Positions 36,190 to 49,040 are shown, numbered from the stretch's first letter. The stretch is DNA of 64,000 bases from Candolleomyces eurysporus (GCA_027579435.1 JANBPK010000938.1:625-64624), one strand, 5' to 3'. Translations and numbers: made by a program. Notes: generated from the sequence alone by a model not told the origin.

Positions 36190-38664
36190 GCTAAATTGAT
36201 TGTGTGACATCTTATGACAGAAAGCGCTCGCCCTCCTTGACCTTACGCAACTATCAAATTATCACTCATTACTATTCTATAGACTTGACTAGCTACCTCT
36301 GTTGCTGTATATACGAGCTGGTCTAGACCATTAATTGTAATGCTACTGCAACATATCATGAAGGTGCTACAAGCGAAGATATCTTTCCCTCGTCTCAAAA
36401 TTGTTTCGTGCTCAATGTCGTTAGCTTACCAAACACTTTCAGGAAGCCACAAGCAGACTCTGACTGTCCGGGAGTCTTCAGCTTGAAATCCACGATTCGG
36501 AGAAGCCCGATTTTGAGCTATGGGTATATCCCACAACCTTTTGGTCTAGTCACTCCCATAACTCGGAAGGACGCCAGCCGGATTCGAGGGCCATGTCCTC
36601 CTTTGGTCTTAGTGAGATCACTAACTCATGACGACCCAAGTGAAGGCAGGATGTAAAGGTGTAAAGCTAGAGACGGCCGACATTGCGTTTCGAGCACCAA
36701 TTGAACCAAAAGGTCCAGCTAAACGCGGCAGTTTACACTCTTTACCCAATGTGACATCCACTCGTGATCATGAGAGGAGCTCAATTCAAGAAGCTCCGCT
36801 CCCAAGCATCACATATTTCACACCTTATCAGGTAGAGAGCATTCCACCACGCCAGCCCTCGGTGTTGCTGGTCCAAGACACAATCTTCATGGATCGCTCT
36901 CCCTAGGTATCCAAACGGCTGAGATTGTTTCCTCAAATTGTGAAGCGACTCAACCTTAGGCTCACCGACCGGTGAATACCAACCCAGAAACATAGGGAAA
37001 AGCCATAGCGGTGAGTAAACCGGCGTCCTTTGGATGAGTGCCAATGATATAATTATTACTTGTATTGTATGTACTGAGTGTAAGGATCGAGCAGCGCATG
37101 GGCCAAGGAACTCCAACTGTGACTCAGATTACTCAAAACCAAGCCCACTTTCAGGACAAAAAATGACTGGATAGGGCACTTTAAAAGCTGAGTACATGTT
37201 GGGGGCATCCATAACCATCAACCCTTCTCCTCTCACCCCAAATCTCATCAACTGTCGAACACGTTGTCACAACCTTACTCATACTTATCATGTCCGATGG
37301 TACAGCTCGACTTTGTATTCATCTCCTCTCAATGCTAACTTTAGCTCTACTAGGATCCTGCATGAAGTTTAATAATGCCGCTCAGTGAATATTTGGTAGA
37401 CTGCAGACCAGTGATCCTTGTCCAGGAGACAAACGACTGCGAAATGAGATGGTCTGCTGAGGCTGAGGCTGAGTGTGAGTGCCAACGGAGCTCAGGGTAT
37501 GAACCACTAACATTGGACTCGCCACAGTAGTAAGCCACCATGGTGAAGATTTTGTCGGTCAAGGCACCGCTGCAAAGAAGCAGAAAGCAAAAGATATCAA
37601 ACATTTTGAAGAGCCACCTAGACATGCGACGATTTCGGACATGACTTGGAAGGAGGAGTGACAGCTCGGGCTCTTCAGTTGACCATTTCGTGTAATCTGA
37701 GGTAGCTTGCTAAAGAGCAATAAAGGGTGGGTGACTGGTTGGAGAAGCGCCAATTGGTCGGGGCTCTGGTTGCAACGGGCGTCGAGATGAGCTTTGACGT
37801 CTTGTTGAACAATAAAGGAGAATAAGCAATGATGAGAACATAAAGATACCGTTCCGGTTGGACAGGAAGCCGTTCCGTACGGAAGGAGAGGGTAGTCCGC
37901 AGGCAACTGAGGTTTCAAGGATGTAGGAGGGGAGGGAGAAACCTGGTGCTCTGCGCGGATAGATCATGGAGGTTGCTCAGATCCTCGAGTGCGTCCCTAC
38001 TCTTGCCTTTTCCTCTCTGAATCTTTGCCACATTAAGCGTACTAATTACCTATAATCCGCTCTTCAAATATAGTTCTCAGTTTCCTCGATGATTCTCACT
38101 GCTAGCCCCCAAGAGCCATGGGATGTCTGTAGTGTTCCCCTCTGTGACGGGGCTTCTGTGAAGCGAGGCAAGGTGTTGGCTAAGCCTTCATAGCTGGCGA
38201 ACGACGTGACACGGATAGTGCACAGGCCCGTCGCGCTGCTGGGGTTCGGTGTGAGGGCTATGCCGATGTTCGAAGATCGTGGCCTTCATTGTGGGAACCC
38301 AAATCTTCTTCGGCTGCCGACAAAAATCTTAAGCGGTTGAAGATGGCCTCCGGGCCGCAAGAGGAGAAACCAAGATTAAGAGGTGAAAATAAAGCGAATC
38401 AAGACGATGCGTTGAAAAGGATGGCAGGAGAGAAACAATAGAGGGTACCCGAACAGGCTGAGGCACCAACGCCGAAAGCAACATGCTTGGCATACGTGTT
38501 TTTTNCAGGGTTGTTGGCGCTCATCTAGACTGATGAAAGCAATCTGCGAGCGGATAGGACTGGAAAGTGGCGAAAGTGCGGGCCGCATGCCTGATGCTGT
38601 GGCATGAGCTGTGTTGTACAGATATAACGCTCCACCGCGAATATCAATCTCCCATATCCCCACG
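36190..38664. other. Intergenic between two membrane-protein genes
   Basis: No gene supported. A start-like context at 37289 (ATGTCCGATG followed by GTACAG...TTTAG) yields only a short frame. Minus-strand frames at 37350-37970 contain hydrophobic stretches but no recognisable family. An N follows a T6 run at 38505. Confidence 0.4.
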
Positions 38665-40144
38665 ATGATCCTTCTCTTCCTCGCTCTTCAATGCCTATAC
38701 GGTCTCACTTCCACCGCTCCCACCAGCGGCGTAACGACTACGACTCTCGAATCAGCCGACGGCTCTGGCGCAGTGACCTATAGCACCAATTATCGCTCAA
38801 CAGCTCAGATCGTCACGAGCTGCATTTCTACCATCTTGCTATGTACTTGGTTCACGATTCACCCGGACGTGTGTGGAGCCAAGTCGACTTGGAGACAGAG
38901 GGCTAGGAGGAGATTGGAGTTGTTTGCGTGGGCGCTGCTAACGCCGGAGCTAGTCATGATGTGGGCATGCAACCAGTGGTTTGGTGCACGAGAGATCTCC
39001 CGAAATATAGGTGGGGCTGAGCGTACTCCTATCTCTTTATAAAGCCGGACTGATACTTTGTGGAGGCGGTCGATGGAGTATGGTCGAGGGACATTTCCTT
39101 CAGATGGGGGGNCATTAAGTTTACGTTCAAGGGAGAGAACGAGAAACTCGATCTTGAAAAAATTCTGAACCCAGAGTACGAGGATCACTTGGATGGGCTC
39201 GTTTTTCTGGATGACATTGATGAGGCACCCGTGCGGGCCCAACAATTTGCCCTTGCTATGCGTCGAGAACTTCGAAGCCTGCACAGACACGTAAATCTGG
39301 ACGAGATCTCAGATCGTAGCAAAGGCGACGCGCTATCCAAAACGGTTGTACTCGTTCAAACCACATGGTTCACCGTACAATGCATCGCCCGTGCAGTAAA
39401 AGGCTTAGCTGTCACCGAATTAGAAATAATCGCTCTGGCTTACACCGCGCTAAACGGAGTGATGTGTTTCCTCTGGTGGAAGAAGCCGCTTGATGTTCAG
39501 TGCCCTGTCGTGATAGAGCTTAACCGTGACTGGATTTGTGGAGAGAGTGCAGCCTCGTTGGCCGTTGAAACCCCAGACTTGAAATCGGACGCGGAGATGT
39601 GCAGTGACTCAGGTAGGTTTCGATCCTTCATCTAATAGGAATAGTCCTTAACGATCTCTTCGAAAAAGAACTACCGTCTTGCTTCAAATCAGTGGGAATG
39701 TTATTCGGCCTTGATGGATTTCAAGAAGACGACCATTTCAAGAGCTATACCAAGGACGATGACTCAGGGTATTACCTGTCTGCCATCGTGGTCAGCCTCC
39801 TGGCATCGCTGTTTGGAGCAATCCACTGTATCAGCTGGTCATTCCCCTTCCCTAGTTCCCGTTTCCAGACTCTTTGGAGAGTCTGCTCCATGTTCATCAC
39901 TTTCTCTCCACTGTCTCTGGCGCTTGTGGCTGCCTTGTTCATGTACGTCAGTGATGCAATTTTATTTCCAGACCCTCCTGATGCTCTGTATTGGTTTCTG
40001 ATGCTTCTCGGTTTCGTCGTTCTACCTCCTTTATACATAGTTGCTCGCATCATTCTCCTTGTAATCGCATTTCGTAGTCTTTCCGCGATTCCTGCTACAG
40101 GCCACCAGTCTATTGAATGGACTGACTTCATACCACACATTTAG
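38665..40144 (+). CDS. Membrane protein of basidiomycete hypothetical family
   Basis: Three exons: 38665-39010, 39066-39612 and 39693-40144. The start is the first ATG (MILLFLALQCLYGLTSTAPT), a signal peptide or first membrane segment. Core motifs are CTWFTIHPDVCG, WSMVEGHFLQMGG, SDRSKGDALSKTVVLVQTTW then FTVQCIARAVKGLAVTELE, and LNGVMCFLWWKKPLDVQCP. The set is characteristic of a large Agaricomycete family of unknown function. The N at 39112 follows a G6 run; deleting it joins FLQMGG to IKFTFKGENEKLDLE in one frame, giving 447 aa. The last exon carries three or four more hydrophobic segments. No catalytic signature is visible. Confidence 0.8.
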
Positions 40145-40795
40145 CTATTCAACTCCATTACTTACCGATTGGGAATATGAGAATATGTACGAAGTGAGAG
40201 TAAGCGCAACGGAGTACCAGAAGTAAATCATTGGCTTTGAAAGTGTCAATAGAAGTCCTTTACCTTGTCGGTGTGTGGTAGGCATGTATATCGTGGTCTG
40301 CAAGAGGAATGGGAGAATCGAAAGGAAACCGAAGACAGAAAGATCCAAGAGGTGTAGAGGTGGGAAAGAAACGAGAACTTGAAAAAAATACTCTCAGCTA
40401 ACTAGCTTGATACACTGAGAATGATGAACAAACCTGGCGCGATTGGGACATTTGACACTGGGTAAAATTGTTGAGAACGATGAAAGGCGAGTAGCAAGCT
40501 TTTTGACATTCGCTTGTACATAACTCTACTTAAATACAATCGATGTACATATATTGCAGGCGTCATTAATACTACCCGAGTGCGAGAAGCAAAACAAATT
40601 CTATGAGTAAAAAAAATATAAATAAATATTGAATCAACTACAGATACGAGACCACAATCGAAGCACCTACGGTCGCAGTCCCTCAGAAGAGCCTGTTGGA
40701 GCTGTGAAAGTAGAATTGTGTTCGCTCTGGCAATGCAGATGTGGAGAACTTTCGAAGCGATAGCGCTTGATAAGGTGCAACTCGAATGTCTGAAC

Positions 40796-40817
40796 CGAGT
40801 CGAGTCGAGTCGAGTCG
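40796..40817. repeat. Short tandem repeat (CGAGT)4
   Basis: Four perfect CGAGT units plus a partial unit. A microsatellite-sized repeat with no visible function. Confidence 0.7.
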
Positions 40818-42289
40818 CGACAAACCACGTACCGAAAGTTCGAATTCTCTCTTTCAGGACGGTCTATGCTATGTTGAAGTCCGACCTTCCCAAGCCCTGC
40901 GCTGATGCGATAACCTACCATAACAGAGGATTTGAGAGCGTCTTCCTACACATCGACATCCTAACCGAGATTTATAGCAACTCTATTAACGTGTCGACTC
41001 GAGTCGGCCGAGCTGTATCGCTAATTATAAAAATAGGGAAGGAGCTTCGCATACTTACTGGCATCCAGTTGACAGCTTTCGTCCGTTCAGCTACTCAGAC
41101 TAGTGAGTCTAGCAGCTCTAAATGAAGCTAAAGAAATAACTGGTTGACGCTTCAAAGACTGCGGTCGAGACGGAGAGAGAGAGGAAGCGAGTTGTCAGAC
41201 TGACCGTAACATGACACTTAGAGAGTTGCCTTTGTTATTGCAACGAGGATTTCAAGTTCGTGGGACGGTTCAGAAGGTCTTCCAACTTTCGTATACGTCT
41301 GTGAGTTTGCGAGAGGAACCACAGAGCCGACCAAGAGGAAGTCCAGCATTTGGAGAGAAAGCGAGAAACATAGAAATGGAGGGGTCAAAGGAGCACAAAA
41401 GGCGACTGACGTCAACCTCACCTTGTAGCCTGGACGGACTAATCCATGAATGTCGAATTTGGGACCTGTAGCGCACCAGGAGAGGTCCTCGCACCCATTT
41501 GTTATGTCATTGTTCATTGGCCGGCAGGTAGTGGATCATGGATACCACGGTATGTATACAAGCTGCCCATACATTGAAAATCGCCCTACACATATCTAAA
41601 ATCACTCGAACCCACACAAGTAAGACATACAAGTCCTGCCTTGCTTCGCTACGGCATCGGGATCCAAGAATATAGGCCTATCCTCAGAATTTTAGCTCGC
41701 TACAATATTGAGCCTGAAAATACGGGATGGTCAAGGGTGTTCTGCAAAGCTCATTTGATCAATCCCTCCGCGTGCGGGGGTGTATAATCTACTCAAAATC
41801 TTTGAAACTCATATCTCCCCATGCGATGCAGACCGCAAACACATTAGTACGAACTAATATAGAGTTGGGCATGAGGCCATTGCTGCCCCTTTCAATTAGG
41901 ATTTCATCTAAAAGACTCTATTAGTCGTATCCATTGGGGTGCATTAGTATGACTTAGAACCCTAGACATATTCGCTGCTTCGACTCAAGCCGGTGATAAC
42001 TCTAGCTCAAACATCTCTGGAAATCCAAGGTTAAGGCATGCTGCTGCCCTAGGCTCTTTTTTCTCAGACAATGAGAAACTACTGTTACAATAGAAGCTGA
42101 GATAGGAGACTTGCTGCGCATGACGCCATAATGTCATCTAGGGTCAAAGCAAGAGCAGAGATCAACCTTTAGAATAAATAAGGGGGTCGGAAAGACCGGT
42201 CGAAGAGAGAGAGAGGAGCCAAGATGCAAACTTGTCCCTGTGACGTTGATTTGCTATGAACACGATAAATTAAAAGTCGAGTTTGAACA

Positions 42290-42580
42290 TACGGGCTTGA
42301 GGATGCCATGTAGCTAATGTGGTATGAGCATTGACATGTCCAATTATGCTGCCTTGCAATTTGAACCTCATCCTTCGTACATCTCGCACATGCGATTGGT
42401 GTGTATTAGAATGGCTCAAAGGTTGGCTGTAGCCTTTGAGCTCGCCCGTCCGAAGCTTGTACTTTTGAAATAGACAATGAGATATGATATGAGGCGACTT
42501 ATAAGGGAGATCCTGTGCATGACTACAAATGCAGACAGGTCAATTCGAGAACAAAAAAACAGTTGCAGAATGTAGAAAGG
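42290..42580 (+). repeat. Diverged dispersed repeat, copy 2
   Basis: Same landmarks and order as 24930-25200, in the same orientation. The two copies are diverged by substitutions and small indels, so the duplication is old. Confidence 0.5.
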
Positions 42581-43159
42581 GAAATTTTGGAAAGAACGGG
42601 TCAAAGAGAAAGCCGCCAAGAGGTAAACAGAAGTAAACTGATCGACGACGTATCTTTCAAGATACTAGAGGATACGCGTACGATTTTGAGCCAGACACAA
42701 CAGAGCACAAATCCGTATCGTATTTTTAGGAACCCAGCTCTGCATATATCGCGGTTCTTCGCGAGTAGGGGTCAACGTAGCGAGGGGCGAGAAGACCGAG
42801 GGCACGAGCGTGGACTCGAAAGATTTGAAGATCGCACGTTTTACAGCCACGGCCACAGGAAGTCAGGGCTAAAAAAGAAAATTCAGACGGGTGGGGGGAG
42901 GGGTAGTGCAACTGGGAAGATTCATTCGGTTCGTACAAAAGTTACGTTTCCCCCTCACTTTTCTCTTACCAATTTGACTTTTCGTAACTTTTCCGGGAAA
43001 GTGAGAGTGGGCCCAGTAAAATAACAATGTCGCTGCAAAAGCGACTCAAATTCACGGCTAGCTTGAGTTTTTTGTATGGGTAGAGACGTGATGCGAGATG
43101 ACGGTGGGCCTGGGTGTTCAAACGTTCAATTACCATCAATACCCGCGGGAAGTAAAGAA

Positions 43160-43970
43160 AAGATACATCGGCAGCTTTGACTCAACGAATGACGTACATG
43201 GTATTCATGCTCAACGAGTTTTCCATCACCTGCGTCACATATGTCCCATTGCGTCACGCTCTCAGCTCGGGATTGCAGCTCGAGGGGGGATAAGAGGATG
43301 GGAGCCTCCAGTGGAGGCCGTCCGGCAGACCCAAATCCCATGATTTCACATAGACTCCCACCTCATTCGACGAGTTTAGGAATAGAAAGCGACCTCCTGG
43401 AACCAGGGACTGCGCGATGAGCTTATCGCTGTCCATGCGGCTCCTTGATGCGGTTGAACACACTCCCTGCTCCATCCTGGGTTCTTGCTCGAGACCGAGT
43501 GTCGGTGAATGAGATGCGTCCAGCGGCGATGTCCGAATACCGCGCACTGTAATTCGGCAACATTCATGGAGTCAAGAGCGAAGGAAGAGAGGAACAGCCT
43601 GTACTGCCAGCACATGATCTTCAGCAAACCACTCAGATCGCTCCATCTGAGAGACTTGTGGACCACCCGCGAGACCTGGAGATACAAACGAGTCAACTCT
43701 TTGGACCACACATAGACATTAAAACCAATCACCATGCTTAGCGATAAGACATCGAAAACGTCCAACAGCATAGCGATCTCCTCCATTTGAGAAATTTGTG
43801 AGTTCTCACGAACCTTGGGAAAAGACTCGAATGAAACACTTCTCCAAAGTTTTTCCCATGCATTTTCGGGTACGGCGCTACCTTTGGGGGGGATGAACGA
43901 AATCTATCCTGGCAAAGTGAAGGTTATATCAATTGACAAGCGACTCTGTCCGAATAATGGCCTAGTTTGA
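43160..43970 (-). pseudogene. F-box family relic E (exons 1-2 and 5' flank)
   Basis: Exon 1 end (EIAMLLDVFDVLSLSM), intron 1 and exon 2 (CWQYRLFLSSFALDSMNVAE, GHRRWTHLIHRHSVSSKNPG, LVPGGRFLFL) match copy D. Exon 2 has at least two frame changes (near 43430 and 43310) and exons 3-4 are absent. The 5' flank at 43800-43970 (TTTCTCGTGAG-type sequence, CATTTTCGGGTAC, CGCTACCTTTGG, AATTGACAAGCGACTC) is almost the same as that of copy D at 48165-48345. The duplication therefore included the promoter. Confidence 0.75.
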
Positions 43971-43974
43971 GATG

Positions 43975-45380
43975 GTCCAGTGCGAAAGTGAATAGGCCAC
44001 TGTCGAGGATGATCAACCAATAATCATGATATGAGTATGCAAATTGCCACGTGCAAGAGTCAGGTCTGGATTCGCTGACCAGATACGCATATGTACTACC
44101 GACGAGAAACTGAGTCGCACATCATCACTCGATTTTTGAGGTCAGCTAGAACACGGTCTCCAATGATTTTGAAGTGCCCTATGGTCGTTCCCTGAGCCAT
44201 TGTGAACTAGCCAAGATGGGTGAAAGGCCCGGGTTTGGGATGATCACCAACATGCACCTCATACACTGCGAAGGTGACTCTATTGAGAGACCCATGAACA
44301 TCGGCAGCTTTGACCTAACGAATGACGTACATGGTGTTCATGCTCAACAGTAGAGCCATTCTGAGTTTCCCACTACCTGTATCACATCGCATCACGCTCT
44401 CGACTCGGGATTGCAGCTCGAGGGAGGATACAAGGATGGGACTCTCCAGCGGAGGACGTCCGGCAGACCCCAGACCCCAAAATTTAACATAGACTCCCAC
44501 GTCATTGAATGAGCTTACGAATAGAAAGCGACCTCCTGGTACCAGGAACTTTGCGATGCGCTTATTGCTGTAGCACACGCGGCTCCTTGACACCGGTTGG
44601 ACACACTCCCAGCTCCGTCCTGGGTCCTTGCTCAAGACCAAGCGTCGGTGAATAAGATGCGTCCAGCGGCGATGTCCGAGTACCGCGCGCTGTAGTTCGG
44701 CAACATTCATGGAGTCGAGAGCGAAGGAAAGAAGGAACAGTCTGTACTGCCGGCACCCACCCAGATCACTCGATCCGAGAGAGACTTGTGGGCCACCCGC
44801 GAGACCTGGAGATACAAACGAAACAGCTCTTTGGACCACACATAGACATTAAAACCAATCAGTATAAGACATCGAACGCGTCCAACAGCACATCAGCGGG
44901 TACACGATTCTGAATCAGGTCTGTGTCGAGAGCAGCACTTGGCGCCATGGGCGTCTAGCTCAAATTTGGGGCAGTCGAAGATATAATCACAGGGGCAGTA
45001 CAAAGTCTACAAATACGAGAAATTTGTGATTTCTCACGAACCTTGGGAAAAGACTTGAATGAAACACTATAAATCTATCTTGGCAAACTGAGGGGACATA
45101 TCAGTTGACGGGCTATGGATGGTCCAATGGCACTTTTACTTCCGTACAACCCACGCTGCCGTCCGCCCATAGGCAGCTATAAAGCGCCAGCAACGGATTC
45201 CATCTCGCGATAGCGATGTTAGGGCGAGCCCGAGTACAAGAATGAGCTAGTACTCGTGCAAGATACCTTCCCTTCCGACGCTGAACATCATCTTGCTCGT
45301 GCCCATCCATATACATTGACCCATCCCCTCTCCAAGAGTCTCTTATTCATCACTATCGTCTTCATCAGTCTCTCGGGCTG
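43975..45380 (-). pseudogene. F-box family relic F (partial exon 1, exons 2-3, 5' flank)
   Basis: Contains a rearranged exon 1, a nearly full exon 2 (YRLFLLSFALDSMNVAELQR, FLVPGGRFLFVSSFNDVGVY, FWGLGSAGRPPLESPILVSS) with an internal loss around 44755, and exon 3 DNA (44140-44310). Exon 4 is missing; it breaks off at 43975, where relic E's flank begins. The usual LWDLG reads FWGLG. Upstream DNA to 45380 (ending ATCACTATCGTCTTCATCAG) matches the copy D flank to 48610. Confidence 0.75.
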
Positions 45381-45384
45381 TCGA

Positions 45385-46242
45385 GATGGACATTTGGATA
45401 AAATTTTTGGGGGGTTTCCAAATCAGATTTGGCGTGTTTCGGCCCTTCAAATTGGCAAGACCTCGAGCATGAACAGCTCGTTTCTTCTTCCCCATGCCTC
45501 TGCACTGAAGATAAGATGCATCCTTTCGTAGAATCGCGAATTTACCGATTGCACCCATAACCTTGACACCAACTCGACGCCAATGCGCAACGAGCCTGGC
45601 CTGGTAATTTGGCTATTGCAGCACAGCCAACAATTTGATTTTCACGAAACTTCGGAATCCCAGTCAACTTCCCAAAAGGAAGCATTTGCGCATTCAGGGC
45701 CAAGGGTACGGCGTTATTTTGGGGTTGTCCAAGCATAATTTCTGAGGGAACCGCTTAATAGATTCCGTTCATACTTGATGAAGATGTTCACCTTTTGGTG
45801 CTGTTTGACCCCGCTACTTGATGGGGAGGCACATCATTGTCAAAGATTTGTCGACTTTGGCTGTCTGCAAATGGATCTATTAAGGGTCGGGAAGGATAAG
45901 TAGTTATCTCGACATTCGACCACCAGGATACTATATTCCCTACTCAAGCCTTCAATCACTACTCACGTCATTCGGTAGGAGTTGGTTCTACAAGGTTTGT
46001 AAAGAAAAGAGGCTTATACACGAAAGGGAGGGCTGCTATTCAGCAGTTTCAGTAGACTAGTCATATGCATGAGGATTCCGAAAAAAGAAGAGAGGGGAAG
46101 AACACGCGCGAGGATGAAAAAACCACAAACCGACCAAAGTAAACAAAAATCGACATCTTTAAGAGTAGAGAACGATGCGCTGACCGTGTCCTTCATGCTG
46201 ACATACGGTAATTTACGATAGTATTACATACAAACAGTCGGT
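45385..46242. other. Intergenic inside the F-box array
   Basis: No gene recognised. It separates the flank of relic F from the 3' end of copy D. Short frames show no domain. Confidence 0.4.
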
Positions 46243-48073
46243 TCAACACAGATAATCATGCACTAATAACTCGTTCCTCGAACCAAAACAAATTGATCTT
46301 CCAGAAGCCGGGCAAAGAGACAGAATCGTTCTACTCGACGACGGTTCGTCAACAGCGGTCAACCTGACATCGGCCGTGAAACGTCCATAGTCCGAGGAGG
46401 GTTTTGGAACAACACTGTAAACAAGTCCTGAACGCAGCACGGGATCGCCTGCATACGCTCTTACCAAGGGGCAAGGAGCCGGTATGACCTTGGAGCCATC
46501 GATGTATGCATACGTGGCGTACTCCAAAGTTGGGCACAATCGATCACCAATATCGAAAGTCGCGAGCCGATCTAGGGTATACTTCAATTGACCGGGACCG
46601 GCTTCATTGATACTGGCCTCTCGAAAGACATCAAGCTTGTATAGGGAGACGAATTCGACGTAGCCAGAGGGTCCCCTGTAATCAATCACCGCAGTTCTGT
46701 AGATCAATGGGAAAAAGTTGCTATTGTCACGGCCGTCCCACAAGGTCGGGAAAGACACTTCCGCGAATTCTTCTCCGGGGGAATAGGATAACGGTGGCGA
46801 TGAGATGGTGGCAGGCTTTGGCATGTCGAGTGCTAACTGCCACGTCATATTAACGACCTCTGCTGCGCTGGAAGGTGCAGAGTGCCAAACCCTAGGGTTC
46901 GTCGGATTCGAAAGCTGCCACACATGTATGCACGTAGGGAGATCGTGGCTGACCTGCAGAACGAAATCTCCCACAAACTGCATAGGCAACTGTCGATGAT
47001 TATGAACCAATGAATTTGATATAAATATGTGAATTGCCACGTACAAAAATGAGGTTGCTTGTCGACCAGATGCGTATACTGTAGTATCGACGGGAAACCA
47101 AGTCCCACACCACAACTCTGTGCTCGAGGTCCGCTAGAACACGATCTCCAATGATTTTGAAGTGCCCGATGGTAGCTCCCTGAGCCATTGCAAACGAGCC
47201 AAGATGGGTGAAAGGCACAGACTTGGGATGGTCATCAATCTGCACCTCATACACTGCGAGGGTGATGCTATTGAGAAAGAAATAGAGACCCATGAACATC
47301 GGGTGGCTTTGACTTAACGAATGACGTACTAGCTGTCCATGCTCAATAGTAGAGCCATTCTGAGTTTGCCACCACCTGCATCACATATGTCCCATCGCGC
47401 CAGGCTCTTGGCTCTTGGCTTCGACTTGAAGGAGGATACGAGGATGGGACTCTCCAGCGGAGGCCGACCGGCAGACCCCAGATCCCATAATTTAACATAG
47501 ACTCCCGCGTCATTGGACGAGTTTACGTATAGAAAGCGACCTCCTGGTACCAGGAACTGCGCGATGAACTGACCGCTGTAGCCCACGCAGCTTCTTGCCA
47601 CCGGTTGGACACACTCCCAACCCCGTCCGGGACGCTTGTTTGGGAGGGAGTGTTGTTCGATAAGATGTGTCCAGCGAAGATGTCCGAATACCGCGCGCCG
47701 CAGTTCGACGACATCCATAGAGTCGGTGGTGAAGGAAAAAANGGAATAGCTTGTACTGGTGGCACATAATCTTCAGAAGACCCACCCAGATCGCTCGATC
47801 TGAGAGAGAATTGTGCAGCGTCCGCGAGACCTGGAGATATATAAACGAATCAGTTCTTTGGACCACACAACAGTCATAAAAACACTCAATCACCATGCTT
47901 AGGGATAAGACATCGAACACGTCCAACAGCATAGCGATCTCCTTCCATATCTCAGGGGGTACACGATTTTCAATCAGCTGTAAGATAGGATTGTAAGTGC
48001 AACTCTGGAAGGAGGACTCGAGGGTGTTCATACATCTGTGTCGAGAGTAGCACTTGGCGCCATGGACTTGCAT
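46243..48073 (-). CDS. F-box family protein, copy D
   Basis: Four exons on the minus strand: 48073-47894, 47830-47330, 47267-47045 and 46977-46243. The N at 47742 follows an A6 run; removing it restores both frame and exon phases and gives 545 aa. The ATG at 48073 is first in frame; 48031 is an alternative. The F-box reads VPPEIWKEIAMLLDVFDVLS, then VSRTLHNSLSDRAIW. Core motifs: SMDVVELRRAVFGHLRWTHL, FLVPGGRFLYV, LWDLGSAGRPPLESPIL, VVVWDLVSRRYYSI and C-terminal LCPASGRSI. It belongs to a different subgroup from A-C, closest to relics E-H. It is the only apparently intact member of the 43-49 kb array. SCF-adaptor role inferred from the F-box; substrate unknown. Confidence 0.78.
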
Positions 48074-48139
48074 GTATCGCTCAATTTTCGGGGCAGTTGA
48101 AGATAGAATGAGCTGAATCACAAGAGCAGTACACCATCG

Positions 48140-48600
48140 ACCAATATGAAAGATCCGTGATTTCTCACGAACCTTGGGAAGAAACTCGAATGAAACACTT
48201 CTCCGCAGTTTTTCTCATGCATTTTCGGGTACAGCGCTACCTTTGGGGTGATGAACGAAATCTATCCTGGCAAATTGAAGGTCATATCAATTGACAAGCG
48301 ACTCTATCCGAATAAGGGCCTGGTTTGAGATGGTCCAGTGCGCTGTACCCTTGTACAACGCACCCTGCCGCCGGCGCCGTCAGGCCCTGGTCATAGGCAG
48401 CTATACTAGGTAGCTATGAAGCACCAGGAATGGTTTCCATCTCCCGACCACAATTTTGGCCCAGCCCCAGTACCGTGAGTGTAGAAGCAAGACTTAGCTA
48501 GTACTCGCAGAAAATGGCTCTCCTTCCGATACGCAACAACATCATTTTGTTCATGCCGATCCATGTACATTCACCTGTCCTGAGAATCTCTCACTTATCA
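48140..48600 (-). repeat. Duplicated F-box gene 5' flank (copy D side)
   Basis: This upstream block of copy D aligns with 45020-45380 (upstream of relic F) and in part with 43800-43970 (relic E). Shared landmarks: ATTTCTCACGAACCTTGGGA, GGTCCA(G/A)TG, CATAGGCAGCTATA, CTAGTACTCG and TTCATCAGT(T/C)TCTCG. It probably contains the ancestral promoter of this subgroup. Confidence 0.65.
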
Positions 48601-49040
48601 TTATAGTGTTCATCAGTTTCTCGCGTTTCCACACCAGCTGCATCACATATGTCCCATTTCCACAGGCTCTTCGCCCAAGGCTGCGCTTTTAGGGAGGATA
48701 TGAGTATGGGACTCTCCACCAGAGGCCGACCAGCGCTACCCACATCCCATAATTTAACATAGGGTTCCACGTCATTGAATGAGATTACGAATAGAAAGCG
48801 ACCTCCTGGCACCAGGAACTGCGTGATGAATTGATGGCGCTAGCCCACCCAGCTCCTTGACGCTTGTTGGACACACTCAGACCTCGCTTCCCAATCCTTG
48901 CTGAAGATCGAGTGTTCTTGAGCAAGCCACGTCCAGTGGCAAGGTTCAAGTACCGTGCGCTACAATTTTACAAGATCCATGGAATCGGGGGGGGAATGAG
49001 GGAAGGAAAAGTAGTACTGGCGGCGCATAATCTTCAGAAC
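48591..49040 (-). pseudogene. F-box family relic G (exon 2 only)
   Basis: Exon 2 of the copy D subgroup: PGGRFLFVISFNDVEPYVKL then WDVGSAGRPLVESPILISSL, with broken frames upstream (towards 49030) and no exon 1, 3 or 4. A G8-9 run near 48990 interrupts the frame. It lies directly upstream of the flank of copy D in the same orientation. Confidence 0.72.

Larger units (their letters stand above)
40145..43120. other. Intergenic, about 3 kb
   Basis: No gene supported. It holds the (CGAGT)n repeat and the second copy of the dispersed repeat, listed separately. The 169-codon plus-strand frame at 42515 starts with GTG, is basic and low in hydrophobic order, and overlaps the repeat; I do not call it. 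Confidence 0.4.

Noticed and set aside
37289..37390. Apparent first exon MSD followed by an intron
   Set aside because: The spliced frame ends after about a dozen codons and no further exon was found.
42515..43024. 169-codon plus-strand open frame
   Set aside because: No ATG at the start, no domain, very basic composition, and it overlaps a dispersed repeat.
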